A DNA stretch of 64,000 nucleotides from Megasphaera micronuciformis F0359 (GCF_000165735.1 NZ_GL538208.1:13879-77878), one strand, 5' to 3'; positions 43,869 to 52,736 are shown, counted from the first letter of the stretch. Program-made: numbers and translations. Notes: generated by a model not told the origin, from the sequence alone.

Positions 43869-45236
43869 CTATACCTCCTCGCAAGATTCTTGCGGATCTG
43901 CAAACCCTATTATATACGTTAAAAAAAATCCGACGGTATAGGCTGTAATCAGTCCCAACAAATAGTACAACGGCCGCGTCGTAGCTGCGGCTAAAGGTAG
44001 ACCGGATATACCGAAGGCCGCAGCTCCGATTCCGAAGAAGGCGATAACGGCACCGCCACAGGCTCCACCCAGACAAGCACAGATGAACGGTTTTCCCAAA
44101 GGTAGGGTTACTCCGTAAATCAGCGGTTCGCCGATACCGAGGACACCTACGGGCAAGGCGGAAGCAATCGTCTTTTTTAAATGATTATTCTTCGTTTTTG
44201 TGTAAACGGCAATGGATGCACCTACTTGTCCGGCACCGGCCATGGCGAGAATGGGTAAGAGAACCGTAACGCCATAGCGAGACAATAATTCGGCGTGGAT
44301 GGGAGTCAGGCCTTGATGAACGCCCAAGAGGACGAGGGGTAAAAAAGTACCTGCTAAGACGAAGCCGGTCAAAGCGCCACCTTTATCTATAGCCGTTGTC
44401 GCCAAAATTCCTATGGTTTCGGAAATAAATCCGCCTACAGGTTGACAAATAAGAATGGCCAGGGCGGAAGCTATAAGAAAGGTCATCAGAGGGGTTAAAA
44501 ACAGATCAAACATATCAGGAATCAAATGGTGTAACTTCTTTTCCGTCTTGGCGGCTATAAAGCAGATTAAGATGACGGCAATAATACCGCCGCGGCCGGG
44601 CGTCAGGGGTGCATCGAAAAGCATGATCTTAGACAGCGCCGGATGCATCATAAAGGCTGCCAGGATACCGCCGATTATCGGGGTGCCTTCAAACTCCTTG
44701 GAGGCCGACAGGCCTACGAAGATGTTTAATCCCCAAAAGGCTGTATTACCGGCGACGGAGGCCAGTTGGAACCAGGCCGTAACGGCCAGATTCGGGTCAA
44801 CCTTGGCTATGCCGTTCAAAATACCTGTCAATAAACCGCAAGCAATAAAGGCGGGAATGAGGGGGGTGAAAATGCGGGAAATTTTTCGCAAACCTTCTTT
44901 AAAAGGAGTCGCATTTTTTTTGCGAATTCGCGTATGTAAATCGTCTCCGCCCGTAATTGGAGAAGGCGACGAAGCGATCGTCATTTCTTCATTTTTTATA
45001 ATTTCTTCAAGGGCTTCCGTTACCTTAGAAGCTTTGCCGGGCCCCAGGATAACTTGCCATTCCGCACCGGAAATGTGTACACCTTTTACGTCTTCCAAGG
45101 CCTCTAAAGCCTCTTTTGTAAAGTCCTCTTTAGCTACCGTGAAGCGAAGGCGTGTCATACAGTGGTAAGGGTTAATAATATTGTTTGCCGGACCTATAAT
45201 ATCGTATATTTGCCGTGCCGTTTCCTTATAAGTCAT
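43869..45236 (-). CDS. murP: PTS N-acetylmuramic acid transporter EIIBC (MurP)
   Basis: 455 residues. EIIB domain 1-~90 with phospho-Cys26 in NPYHCMTRLRF; EIIC from ~115 with about ten helices and GVHQGLTPIHAELL and LGIGEPLIYGVTLPLGKPF as in the MurP/sucrose EIIC class. Phosphorylates the incoming sugar to the 6-phosphate. There is no EIIA domain, so it needs one in trans; a stand-alone EIIA-Glc is at 52088-52576. ATG 45236 after GGAGG overlaps murQ by 11 bases. Confidence 0.92.
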   Translation of the reverse strand: MTYKETARQIYDIIGPANNIINPYHCMTRLRFTVAKEDFTKEALEALEDVKGVHISGAEWQVILGPGKASKVTEALEEIIKNEEMTIASSPSPITGGDDLHTRIRKKNATPFKEGLRKISRIFTPLIPAFIACGLLTGILNGIAKVDPNLAVTAWFQLASVAGNTAFWGLNIFVGLSASKEFEGTPIIGGILAAFMMHPALSKIMLFDAPLTPGRGGIIAVILICFIAAKTEKKLHHLIPDMFDLFLTPLMTFLIASALAILICQPVGGFISETIGILATTAIDKGGALTGFVLAGTFLPLVLLGVHQGLTPIHAELLSRYGVTVLLPILAMAGAGQVGASIAVYTKTKNNHLKKTIASALPVGVLGIGEPLIYGVTLPLGKPFICACLGGACGGAVIAFFGIGAAAFGISGLPLAAATTRPLYYLLGLITAYTVGFFLTYIIGFADPQESCEEV

Positions 45237-46137
45237 GGTTGCCTCCATCCAAGGTGTGACGTATATAGCCGTCTGCTTGTTCAAGTCGTGCGTTTGCCTG
45301 TTCTGCCGTTACATGTAATAAAAGCATGACGATGGCTGTTTTGGCCTTGCCTGCCGCCGCATTCAATGCTGTTTCGGCTTCTTTAATTGTACAACCGGTC
45401 GCATCGACGACAATGTGCTTGGCCCGTTCCCGCAATTTTTCATTAGTGGCTTTGACATCGACCATTAAGTTGCCGTATACCTTGCCTAATCGAATCATGA
45501 CCCCTGTCGACAAAATATTTAGGATCATCTTTTGTGCCGAACCGGCTTTCATGCGGGTAGATCCCGTAATGACTTCAGGTCCGGTTACGGCACAAAGTTC
45601 AAGGTTCGCGACGGCAGCCAACGGTGATGCGGGAGAAGAGGTGATGCAGATGGTATAGGCACCGCAAGAAGCGGCATAGCGTAAGGCTCCGAGGGCATAG
45701 GGGGTGCGGCCCGATGCACTGAGGCCGACAACGGTATCAACGGGTGAAAGTTCTTTAGAAGACAAGTCGCGGGCGCCTGCAGATTCCGAATCTTCGGCAC
45801 CTTCTTTAGCCGTAAAAACGGCAGACTCTCCGCCGGCGATGAGGGCTTGTACGGTTTGCGGGTCTGTATTGTATGTGGGGGGACATTCGGCGGCATCCAA
45901 AATCCCGAGTCGTCCTGAAGTACCGGCGCCGACGTAAAAAAGTCGTCCGCCTTGGCGTATACGACTTGCCGTTTCATCGACGGCCGTTGCCAAAGCGGGT
46001 AGAATTTTTTCGACGGCCAGCGGAACCTCTTTGTCAGCATGATTAATCAAAGCGACCAAGTCTTGTGTAGATAGGGTATCAATGGCTGTTGTCGCCGTAT
46101 TACGCTGTTCTGTTGCAATAGTATGTAAATCAATCAT
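45226..46137 (-). CDS. murQ: N-acetylmuramic acid 6-phosphate etherase
   Basis: 303-residue SIS-fold enzyme that removes the lactyl ether of MurNAc-6P to give GlcNAc-6P and D-lactate. FYVGAGTSGRLGILDAAECPPT, ALIAGGESAVF, GLSASGRTPY, and PEVITGSTRMKAGSAQK are the family signatures, with active-site Glu in AAECPPT. First gene of the murQPG operon; ATG 46137 after GGGGAGAGA. The released D-lactate could feed the FAD D-2-hydroxyacid dehydrogenase elsewhere in the window. Confidence 0.97.
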   Translation of the reverse strand: MIDLHTIATEQRNTATTAIDTLSTQDLVALINHADKEVPLAVEKILPALATAVDETASRIRQGGRLFYVGAGTSGRLGILDAAECPPTYNTDPQTVQALIAGGESAVFTAKEGAEDSESAGARDLSSKELSPVDTVVGLSASGRTPYALGALRYAASCGAYTICITSSPASPLAAVANLELCAVTGPEVITGSTRMKAGSAQKMILNILSTGVMIRLGKVYGNLMVDVKATNEKLRERAKHIVVDATGCTIKEAETALNAAAGKAKTAIVMLLLHVTAEQANARLEQADGYIRHTLDGGNHDL

Positions 46138-46252
46138 GAACGAATCTCTCCCCTCGTATATTCGGATTTATTATATCATACGGAGACGGTCTCTTCGGAA
46201 TTGCTTACGCCGATAGAACATGGTATCATAAGAAAGCATCATAAGTGTATAT

Positions 46253-46329
46253 GCGCCCATAGCTCAGGTGGATAGAGCAGCGGTTTCCTAAACCGCGTGC
46301 CGGAGGTTCGAATCCTCTTGGGCGCACCA
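46253..46329 (+). tRNA. tRNA-Arg (CCT)
   Basis: Acceptor GCGCCCA / TGGGCGC, encoded ACCA, anticodon CCT in loop TTCCTAA, T-arm GGTTCGAATCC. Single tRNA. Confidence 0.95.
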
Positions 46330-46463
46330 GTATATCGGCCGCATCTGCCACTGTGTGCAGATGCGGTTTCCTTATATACGGGTTTTCTAGCTGTAGGCTT
46401 GTAAGCCGGTGTGCCTTGCACGATATTGCCGGTGAAAGTTATAATGAAAAAGGAAGATGTATA

Positions 46464-47030
46464 ATGACAAATGAGACCTTAAAGCCCATTATAAAAGAAT
46501 TAAAGGCTGCCAATGAAGCCTTTCTACAAAAATCCGCCAAAGAAGGCTTGGCAGTAGTCGATAAGTACCCTAAACGGAATCTGGTTATATTGACCTGCAT
46601 GGATACGCGCCTCGTCAATTTTTTAGAACCGGCCTTGGGCCTTGAACGAGGGGATGCCAAAATTATTAAGGTGGCGGGGAATACTGTAAGTGACGGATTT
46701 GACAGTGTTCTGGGCAGTCTGCTCGTAGCCGTTTATGAATTGAAGGCTCATACGGTTCTGGTTGTCGGTCACGAAGGTTGCGGGATGCTGGCGACGACAG
46801 GCGAATCGCTGTGCGCTAAAATGGCCGAGGCGGGTATTGATGAAACGGCCATAAAAGAGTTGCGTCCGTATATAGAAACTTGGGCCGATTCGATTGAGTG
46901 CGTCGAAGACTCGACGGCTCAAAGTGTCCGAAAGCTGAAAGAATGTCCTTATCTTCCCGCTTATGTAAATGTTTGCGGTTGTGTCATTAATCCCCATACG
47001 GGGGCCGTTTCCTTTCTTGAAGACTTATAA
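46464..47030 (+). CDS. beta-class carbonic anhydrase
   Basis: 188 residues. Zinc ligands Cys45 in CMDTR, His103 and Cys106 in GHEGCG, with the Asp47-Arg49 dyad, all as in the beta class. Interconverts CO2 and bicarbonate in the cytoplasm, useful for carboxylation in decarboxylating anaerobes. ATG 46464 after AAAGGAAG. Followed after 19 bases by gmhA and probably co-transcribed. Confidence 0.93.
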   Translation: MTNETLKPIIKELKAANEAFLQKSAKEGLAVVDKYPKRNLVILTCMDTRLVNFLEPALGLERGDAKIIKVAGNTVSDGFDSVLGSLLVAVYELKAHTVLVVGHEGCGMLATTGESLCAKMAEAGIDETAIKELRPYIETWADSIECVEDSTAQSVRKLKECPYLPAYVNVCGCVINPHTGAVSFLEDL

Positions 47031-47049
47031 GACCTAAGGAGGTACGCTT

Positions 47050-47631
47050 ATGGCTACTCAAATACAGGCTGCCGAATTGTTGGCAGGACAGCGTCTTGAA
47101 AATCATTTTAAAGTCGTACAGGATATGAAAAAAATCATGCCTGAAGTAGCGTCGGCGGGACTTAGGGTGCGCACGGCTTTGGAAAAGGGACGTAAGATCC
47201 TCATTTGCGGTAACGGCGGTAGTGCTGCCGATTCACAACACATGGCGGCGGAGTTTGTCGGTCGTTTCGTAAAAGAGCGACAATCTCTACCGGCGTTGGC
47301 ACTTACAGTAGATACGTCCCTCTTGACAGCCGTCGGTAATGATTACGGTTTTGATTGCGTTTTTTCACGTCAAGTAGAAGGCCTGGGACAAGAAGGAGAT
47401 GTTCTCATTGCCATTTCCACGTCGGGCAATAGCGCCAATGTAGTAAAGGCGGTAAAAACAGCTAAAGAAAAGGGGATTTACGTCATCGCCCTGACCGGTG
47501 AAAATGGCGGCATATTGGCAAAGGAGTCGGATCTTTGCCTGGCCGTGCCTTCGCAAGTTACGGCACGTATTCAGGAAATGCACATTATGATAATTCACAT
47601 GATTTGTGAAATTGCGGAAGCGGATATATAG
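47050..47631 (+). CDS. gmhA: sedoheptulose 7-phosphate isomerase
   Basis: 193-residue SIS protein that makes D-glycero-D-manno-heptose 7-phosphate, the first step of ADP-heptose for LPS inner core. [23 protein letters not shown] (in parts) and the serine loop [10 protein letters not shown] are diagnostic, as is the C-terminal [14 protein letters not shown] helix with zinc His and Gln/Glu ligands. AAGGAGGT precedes the ATG. Other heptose genes are not in the window. Confidence 0.95.
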   Translation: MATQIQAAELLAGQRLENHFKVVQDMKKIMPEVASAGLRVRTALEKGRKILICGNGGSAADSQHMAAEFVGRFVKERQSLPALALTVDTSLLTAVGNDYGFDCVFSRQVEGLGQEGDVLIAISTSGNSANVVKAVKTAKEKGIYVIALTGENGGILAKESDLCLAVPSQVTARIQEMHIMIIHMICEIAEADI

Positions 47632-47632
47632 G

Positions 47633-47682
47633 AACACAAAGACACAGGTATCGTTCATGAACGATACCTGTGTCTTTGTGTT
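47633..47682 (+). terminator. terminator after gmhA
   Basis: ACACAAAGACACAGGTATCG stem with exact complement, loop TTCATGAA; long stem but only a short T-run. Confidence 0.75.
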
Positions 47683-47776
47683 GGGGGGTACAGACCTCGT
47701 GTTGGAGGAGGCTTGACGTCATGTTTTGAACGTGCTTGTAAGCGGATGGGAATAAAAGATACAGGCTGTCATGCAG

Positions 47777-48286
47777 TTATAAAGTTTCCCGCTTCAGGAT
47801 AGAATAAACGGCTTTATAGACGAGGAGAATTAAAAAAATCTCCAAGGGAAAGCAAATGAGATTTTTAACAATTCGTCCTGTTAAGATGGCACTTGCCGCT
47901 TTACCGTAGAACAATGTCAGCCAAAGCGTGTTGAGACCTAAGTGAACGAAGACCGTAATGAGGGCTTCCGGCAAAAGAAGTCGTTGCCACGTAACATCCT
48001 TTTTATATAAAAAGTAACCGTATATATAGCCTACGAGAAACTCGGAGACCATAAAGCCCGGAAAGAAGACGCCTTGCCCGAAGAGCAGCATGCCGATAAA
48101 ACAAGCAATAGCTGCCATGATTCCGGCGGCGACAGGACCGTAGAGAATAGCGAAAATTGCCGTGGGAATAAAGCCGAAGGTGAGATGAATAAAGGTTGTG
48201 TGAATGGCCAGTATGTAGGACATAATGACCGTTAAAGATATACAGAGACCCATACGGGCCGGATTTTGAAAATGCGAGTAGTTCAT
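47777..48286 (-). CDS. folT: ECF transporter S component, folate-type (FolT-like)
   Basis: 169-residue membrane protein with six helices. The layout (RMGLCISLTVIM, FIHLTFGFIPTAIFAILYGP, GMLLFGQGVFFPGFMVSEFLVGYIYGYFLY) follows the FolT branch of ECF substrate-binding subunits. It would pair with an EcfA/A'/T module encoded elsewhere. No THF riboswitch was recognised upstream. AAGGAGTG precedes the ATG. Vitamin specificity is inferred from family resemblance. Confidence 0.78.
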   Translation of the reverse strand: MNYSHFQNPARMGLCISLTVIMSYILAIHTTFIHLTFGFIPTAIFAILYGPVAAGIMAAIACFIGMLLFGQGVFFPGFMVSEFLVGYIYGYFLYKKDVTWQRLLLPEALITVFVHLGLNTLWLTLFYGKAASAILTGRIVKNLICFPLEIFLILLVYKAVYSILKRETL

Positions 48287-48380
48287 GAAGCACTCCTTGA
48301 AACAGAGATTATTAAACTTTGTGAATCAACCTTAAATGTATAGCTGTTAGTGTATAGGTGAGGCCGGATTTATACAATAC

Positions 48381-48410
48381 AAAAACCGATACCGTAAGGT
48401 ACCGGTTTTG
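48381..48410 (-). terminator. terminator after LUD gene
   Basis: AAAACCG.TACC / GGTA.CGGTTTT hairpin with T-run on the minus strand. Confidence 0.8.
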
Positions 48411-48430
48411 TCTTACTTACGGTAGAAAAC

Positions 48431-49078
48431 CTAGTAACCTAAGTCTTCACCTACAAGAATGACTTTGATGCGTCCGGCAGGTCGACAGACCCGCGTGCGT
48501 ACAAGGTGACAACAAATTGTTTGTTCCGATACGCAGTGCCGACACATGCCCGTAGTGTAGCAGGGAGTTTTCGTGCCGGGAAAGCGGCGTACGTTAACAG
48601 GTGCCGCTGTGGAACGGGAGCGGTGGAAAGCTGCTTCCACGTCGGGCATTACCTTGTTCATACCGACGATGACAATGACCTGTTTCGGACCGAAGGTCAG
48701 AGCGGCTACGCGATTGCCGTTTCCATCTATATTAACGAGTTGGCCGTCTTCCGTAGCCGCGTTTGTTCCCATAATATAAGTATCACAAAGAAGTGCCTTG
48801 CGCATCAGTTCAACTCTTTCTTGCGGAGATTTGGCCGTATCCCGGTCGATGACCGGATTGTGCTCCAATACGTAGGGTCTCAAGCCGATTTCATTGATCG
48901 ATACGGAACCGCCCCAGGAGACGACGTGGTCCGAAGGAATATAAGAGAGTGCTTTGGCTAAGGCCTCTTCTTTGGTAGGACAGTAGGTAGCTTCGAAATT
49001 ACGTTTTGTAAACTGTTTGGCCACAAGAGGTCCTTTAATGTCATAAGCTGTGTGTTTTCCGTCTGTGCGTTCATTCAT
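48431..49078 (-). CDS. LUD-domain protein (DUF162, LutC/YkgG-like)
   Basis: 215 residues of the lactate-utilisation (LUD) family: VVSWGGSVSINEIGL, GTNAATEDGQLVNIDGNGNRVAALTFGPK, VGMNKVMPDVEAA. The C-terminal cysteine set (TPCYTTGMCRHC, TICC, RVC) is usual in this subgroup and suggests an Fe-S or metal site. LutABC homologues join in lactate oxidation, but LutA and LutB are not seen here, so the role is open. Starts 6 bases after a TPR lipoprotein gene in the same operon; AAGGAGTG before ATG. Confidence 0.85.
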   Translation of the reverse strand: MNERTDGKHTAYDIKGPLVAKQFTKRNFEATYCPTKEEALAKALSYIPSDHVVSWGGSVSINEIGLRPYVLEHNPVIDRDTAKSPQERVELMRKALLCDTYIMGTNAATEDGQLVNIDGNGNRVAALTFGPKQVIVIVGMNKVMPDVEAAFHRSRSTAAPVNVRRFPGTKTPCYTTGMCRHCVSEQTICCHLVRTRVCRPAGRIKVILVGEDLGY

Positions 49079-49084
49079 ATGAAA

Positions 49085-49726
49085 TCACTCCTTATAAATT
49101 AGCTTGCGAAACCGAGAATCGTTGCGAACAGCATCAAAGTGGCTTTGTGATGCGGCGGCATTGCGAACGTTCTCCTCGTCCGTATTCATGGCTTTTTGCA
49201 AGTATTCAACCGCTTTTTCGGCATTGCCGCGGTCACCGTAAATAGAGGCAATGCCGTAATAACTCCATGTATTTTGCGGGTCCTTGTCTATGACCTTTTG
49301 AAACCAGGTAACGGCTTCATCCGTGCGGCCTGCAATTTTGTAAGCCAGTGCCAGATTGTAAAAAGAAGCCGTATCGTCGGGGTTTACGGTCAAGGCTTTT
49401 TCTATCTTTCGGATGCCTTCTTGAATATCACTTTGTGAGCCTGTCGCATTGCCGCGCATGGCCAGGGCGATGCCGGCGCCGGATAGTGCGGTATAGTCGT
49501 TTTCGTCTATGGCGAGCGCTTGTGAATACAGGTCGACGGCTCGGTCATAGTTGAAGCGACCGTAGGCCTCGCCGCCCTCTTGAATCAGTCGTGCCGCTTC
49601 AGGACTGCGTTCGTGTATTTTTGTTTGAGCCGGTTCTTTTTCGGCAACTTTTGTTTCCGTGCCGCAACCGGAAAAAATCGAAATTACGAATAAACCTATG
49701 AGTGCCGATGCATACAATCGTTTCAA
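49085..49726 (-). CDS. TPR-repeat lipoprotein
   Basis: 213 residues. Lipoprotein signal with lipobox ISIFSGC (Cys21), then about four tetratricopeptide repeats (AYGRFNYDRAVDLYSQAL, ALAYKIAGRTDEAVTWFQKV, IASIYGDRGNAEKAVEYLQK). A periplasmic scaffold anchored to a membrane. The start is TTG 49726, 7 bases from the excellent AAGGAGGT; in-frame ATG codons upstream lie within or before that site. Partner unknown. Confidence 0.82.
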   Translation of the reverse strand: MKRLYASALIGLFVISIFSGCGTETKVAEKEPAQTKIHERSPEAARLIQEGGEAYGRFNYDRAVDLYSQALAIDENDYTALSGAGIALAMRGNATGSQSDIQEGIRKIEKALTVNPDDTASFYNLALAYKIAGRTDEAVTWFQKVIDKDPQNTWSYYGIASIYGDRGNAEKAVEYLQKAMNTDEENVRNAAASQSHFDAVRNDSRFRKLIYKE

Positions 49727-49836
49727 AAAAACACCTCCTTTTATCATTCTCATTATACCACAGGAACAATACGGCACAGAGAGACGGTGGCTGTGTTATA
49801 ATAAGTAACGTATATAAAAATGAAAGAAGGAGAGTT

Positions 49837-50817
49837 ATGGGGGAAGGCGAACTGTTTCGCATTGCGTACATTTTTTTCGATATTATTATGCCCATCGGTG
49901 TCGGTTATTGTTTGAAAAAACGCAGTGTTGTATCATCCGGTTTTTGTAACGGCCTCATTCGTTTTAATATTATCGTCGTCATGACGGCCTTGGCTCTTTT
50001 GAGCTTTTGGACGTTACCACTACGTAAAGAATTGATGGCCCTGCCTTTTTTTGCGTATTTTAATGTCATTGTACCGTGGCTTATTGTAAAAGTAGGCAGG
50101 TTTGATCAGCGTTTTACGAATGTACAGGAAAGAGGCAGCTATTTAATTACGGCCATTCCGTCCAACGTAGGATCCTTAGGAGGCCTTTGCGGCTATATTT
50201 TATACGGTGAAACTTCTTTTGCATACATTCAACTCATGGCCGTATTTCAGAATCTGGTCATGTTTTTTGTGCTTTTTCCCATGGGAAGTTATTATAAATA
50301 TGGAGTAGAAGGTGGAGCCGGCTCGTCTATACGAGATATTCCTTGGAAGAATGTATTCATTAATAAAAATCAGTTAGCCGTTGTCGGTATGGTTGTAGGG
50401 GCAATTCTTTATTCAAACGGAATTCAACGGCCGGCACTTATGGGCGACGCCTTTCATTTTCTCATTCACTTCAGTGCCTGGGCCAGTCTGGTTCCTATCG
50501 GGTATATGATTGATTTTGCCGCCTTACCGGCATATTTTAAAAAGACGGCCGAACTCATTCCCGTAAAAGTAGTGGTAACACCGCTCATTCTTTACGGAGT
50601 CAGTCTCTTCTTCTTTGAAGACCCTGTCTTGACGGGAACGATGATTATCGCTATGGCCGCACCGTGTGCTATCAACGCTCTAATAGCCGTGCGACTATAT
50701 AATTTGAATGTCAATCTGTCCATGGCGGCCTTTATCGGAACGAACCTTTTTTATATATTTGTTTTTTATCCCCTGTATTATGCAGCCGTTGTCTGCAATA
50801 TCTTGCCGTTTAAATAA
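49837..50817 (+). CDS. AEC-family (auxin efflux carrier-like) transporter
   Basis: 326 residues with about ten helices arranged as two repeats: FDIIMPIGVGYCLKKR at the start and MIIAMAAPCAINALIAV near the end. Bacterial members export or exchange malate, malonate or other organic acids. ATG 49837 after AGAAGGAG. It is divergent from the TPR lipoprotein and followed after 20 bases by the glutaredoxin-like gene. Substrate unknown. Confidence 0.85.
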   Translation: MGEGELFRIAYIFFDIIMPIGVGYCLKKRSVVSSGFCNGLIRFNIIVVMTALALLSFWTLPLRKELMALPFFAYFNVIVPWLIVKVGRFDQRFTNVQERGSYLITAIPSNVGSLGGLCGYILYGETSFAYIQLMAVFQNLVMFFVLFPMGSYYKYGVEGGAGSSIRDIPWKNVFINKNQLAVVGMVVGAILYSNGIQRPALMGDAFHFLIHFSAWASLVPIGYMIDFAALPAYFKKTAELIPVKVVVTPLILYGVSLFFFEDPVLTGTMIIAMAAPCAINALIAVRLYNLNVNLSMAAFIGTNLFYIFVFYPLYYAAVVCNILPFK

Positions 50818-50837
50818 TCTCGTCAGGAGGAATTAAC

Positions 50838-51095
50838 ATGAAACTGTATGTCAGCCATTTATGCCCTGAATGCCCGCCTGTGTTGGAACTTATTAAAGAG
50901 AAAGGTTTGAATATTCCTGTCGTCAATATTACAGGGTCTATGCCGGAGCTTAAGGAGTTTTTACATCTGCGCGATACGCGGCCTGAATTTGATTCGCGAA
51001 GAGCCGGAGGGTATGTAGGCGTGCCCGGACTGGTGACGGATGAAGATACAATCTTATTTGATGAAGACTTGAAAAAATACTTGGAAGCGAAATAG
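50838..51095 (+). CDS. glutaredoxin-like thiol protein
   Basis: 85-residue thioredoxin-fold protein with an N-terminal CPEC active site (residues 9-12), cis-Pro segment GVPGLVTDED and an acidic C-terminus. Similar small glutaredoxin-related proteins are found in anaerobes; partner unknown. CAGGAGG before ATG 50838. Probably co-transcribed with the AEC carrier. Confidence 0.82.
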   Translation: MKLYVSHLCPECPPVLELIKEKGLNIPVVNITGSMPELKEFLHLRDTRPEFDSRRAGGYVGVPGLVTDEDTILFDEDLKKYLEAK

Positions 51096-51107
51096 AAGGG
51101 GAGAACA

Positions 51108-51146
51108 AAAAAGGATAGATGCCCTGACGGGTATCTATCCTTTTTT
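51108..51146. terminator. terminator between glutaredoxin-like and Gx genes
   Basis: AAAAAGGATAGAT / ATCTATCCTTTTT, usable from both sides. Confidence 0.9.
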
Positions 51147-51165
51147 ATATTCAGATAAGGAGTAT

Positions 51166-51693
51166 TTAGGCTCCCGCATTTTTCATGCGCGCGTATACAG
51201 GCAACCGTTTCAGTCGGTTCAAGGTAAAGTGAGCCGTAATACCGATAAGAATACCCGTGCCGGCACCGGCTACGGACAGGAGCGGTAAATACAGGAGTAC
51301 CTTGGCATTTTCTACAATGAGGCAGGCAATGGCCATCTGCCCCCAATTGTGTAAAATGCCGCCGGCCGCGCTGACGCCTATGAGGGTAAATCTGTTCGTC
51401 TTTTTTAAGAAGGTCATAGCGGCAAAGCTGAAAACTGCACCGGCAATGCTGTATAAAAAAGCATTTATGCCGCCGGCAAAAGCCGTTGAGAGAATGATAC
51501 GGCCTAAAAGGATATAGGCCGTATCTCTTTTTCTCGGAAATGTATATAGGGCGATGACCGTAATCAGGTTAGAGAGCCCCAGTTTGGCTCCGGGAGCGAT
51601 AAAGGGTACGGGCAGTAGGCCTTCAATTAAATACAGCACTAAGGATTGAGCTATAAAGATTCCGATAATAACGGATTTAAATGTTCTGTTCAT
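51166..51693 (-). CDS. Gx transporter family protein (HepT/ECF-like, formerly heptaprenyl diphosphate synthase component I)
   Basis: 175-residue protein with five to six membrane helices; the FIAPGAKLGLSNLITVIALY and GGILHNWGQMAIACLIV segments are family marks. The older heptaprenyl synthase annotation is doubtful; it looks like an ECF-type substrate subunit. In many anaerobes it sits beside a NusG-domain-II protein, as here (8-base gap). ATG 51693 after AGAGGTG preferred; GTG 51699 overlaps the ribosome site. Last gene of the EIIA operon. Confidence 0.82.
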   Translation of the reverse strand: MNRTFKSVIIGIFIAQSLVLYLIEGLLPVPFIAPGAKLGLSNLITVIALYTFPRKRDTAYILLGRIILSTAFAGGINAFLYSIAGAVFSFAAMTFLKKTNRFTLIGVSAAGGILHNWGQMAIACLIVENAKVLLYLPLLSVAGAGTGILIGITAHFTLNRLKRLPVYARMKNAGA

Positions 51694-51701
51694 AAGCACC
51701 T

Positions 51702-52088
51702 CTAACGAGCACGGATGATATCCGGCTCATCGCCGTCATCGGAACGGACTTCGATGAGCACCTTGTGGGGCAAGCAAACTACCGTTTGTCCGGGTCGTGA
51801 AATAAAGCCCTCGTCTATACAAATGTGGTCGGCACAGTCGGCTTCGACGACACCGATTGATTCATCTTGCACGGCTATGGTATTGTACCCCGCCGAGGTT
51901 TTAACGGTAATCAAGGTTGTACCGCGGTGAGTATCCAACGGTACGGTTTTATATTCCTTTCCGTCTACGTGTATAACGGCATATGTGCGACCGGCCCGTG
52001 ATAGTGTGCCGTCGGCGAAAAAGTAAAGCGTAGGTAAAAGTGATAAAAGAAGTAGGATACCGATGAGAAGCAGGTCCTTTTTCTTCAT
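51702..52088 (-). CDS. NusG domain II-containing exported protein
   Basis: 128 residues: one N-terminal membrane anchor (KKKDLLLIGILLLLSLLPTLYFF) and a ~90-residue NusG-II beta domain (HVDGKEYKTVPL, VEADCADHICIDEGFI, VCLPHKVLIEV) with conserved Cys pair. Lies outside the cytoplasmic membrane; linked in other genomes to Rnf/FMN-handling or Gx transporters. ATG overlaps the EIIA stop by one base (TAATG), so translation is coupled. Confidence 0.87.
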   Translation of the reverse strand: MKKKDLLLIGILLLLSLLPTLYFFADGTLSRAGRTYAVIHVDGKEYKTVPLDTHRGTTLITVKTSAGYNTIAVQDESIGVVEADCADHICIDEGFISRPGQTVVCLPHKVLIEVRSDDGDEPDIIRAR

Positions 52089-52576
52089 TATTCGCAGTCC
52101 TTCCTGTATACGATTTGAACGGCCGGGTCTGTAGCGTTTACGTCACGCACTGTAACAGGGGCAACTTCTACTGTATCATCAAGGTCCGTGAAGGCACAGA
52201 CACAGACGTCGGAATATCCTTCGCAATGAAGCAATTCGCGGTCAAAGGTAAGAAGTGTGTCGCCGCGAGTTACCGTATCTCCCTCTGCAACATGAATCGT
52301 AAATCCGCGGCCGCCTAAGCGAATTGTGTCGATACCTATGTGCAGTAAGTATTCTACTCCGTTAGTATCGTGTAGTACCAGTGCGTGGTTTGTATCGAAA
52401 ACATAGGTAATCGTACCGCTTGTAGGCGCTGTTACCTCTCCTTTTGAGGGAAAAACGCAAAACCCGTCGCCTGTAACTTTAGAAGAGAAGACTTCGTCGG
52501 GGGTGTCATCGATAGGATGCAGTTCACCTGTAAAAGGAGAATAAATTGTTAGTGATGAAAAGTCTATAGATATCAT
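52088..52576 (-). CDS. PTS glucose-family EIIA domain protein
   Basis: 162-residue free-standing EIIA-Glc. The active His79 in LLHIGIDT and helper His64 in NHALVLHD are 15 apart as in E. coli Crr; SPFTGELHPIDDTPDEVFSSKVTGDG is the typical start. Receives phosphate from HPr and passes it to an EIIB. No EIIB/EIIC lies next to it; MurP (EIIBC, no EIIA) at 43869-45236 is a possible partner. First gene of an operon with NusG-II and Gx genes; function beyond PTS (regulation) is possible. Confidence 0.92.
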   Translation of the reverse strand: MISIDFSSLTIYSPFTGELHPIDDTPDEVFSSKVTGDGFCVFPSKGEVTAPTSGTITYVFDTNHALVLHDTNGVEYLLHIGIDTIRLGGRGFTIHVAEGDTVTRGDTLLTFDRELLHCEGYSDVCVCAFTDLDDTVEVAPVTVRDVNATDPAVQIVYRKDCE

Positions 52577-52659
52577 GAGTACCTCGCTTAAAAATAATAC
52601 CCTTATTATAGTTATTTTAACATAGGGGTTATTGTTTTACACGACCCAAAAGGGATTTA

Positions 52660-52688
52660 TTGTTTAAAATAACAGGTCTTGGTATAAT
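52660..52688 (+). promoter_or_regulatory. promoter of LysR gene at 52.7 kb
   Basis: -35 TTGTTT (52660-52665), 17-base spacer, -10 TATAAT (52683-52688) preceded by TGG (extended -10). Divergent from the EIIA operon. Confidence 0.65.
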
Positions 52689-52736
52689 CGGCATATATTA
52701 TTTATAAGAGTATATGTTGGAGTGGGTATATATACT

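Noticed and set aside
51166-51693. Heptaprenyl diphosphate synthase component I
   Set aside because: The protein is a multi-helix membrane protein beside a NusG-II gene, with no prenyl-synthase partner; it fits the Gx transporter family.
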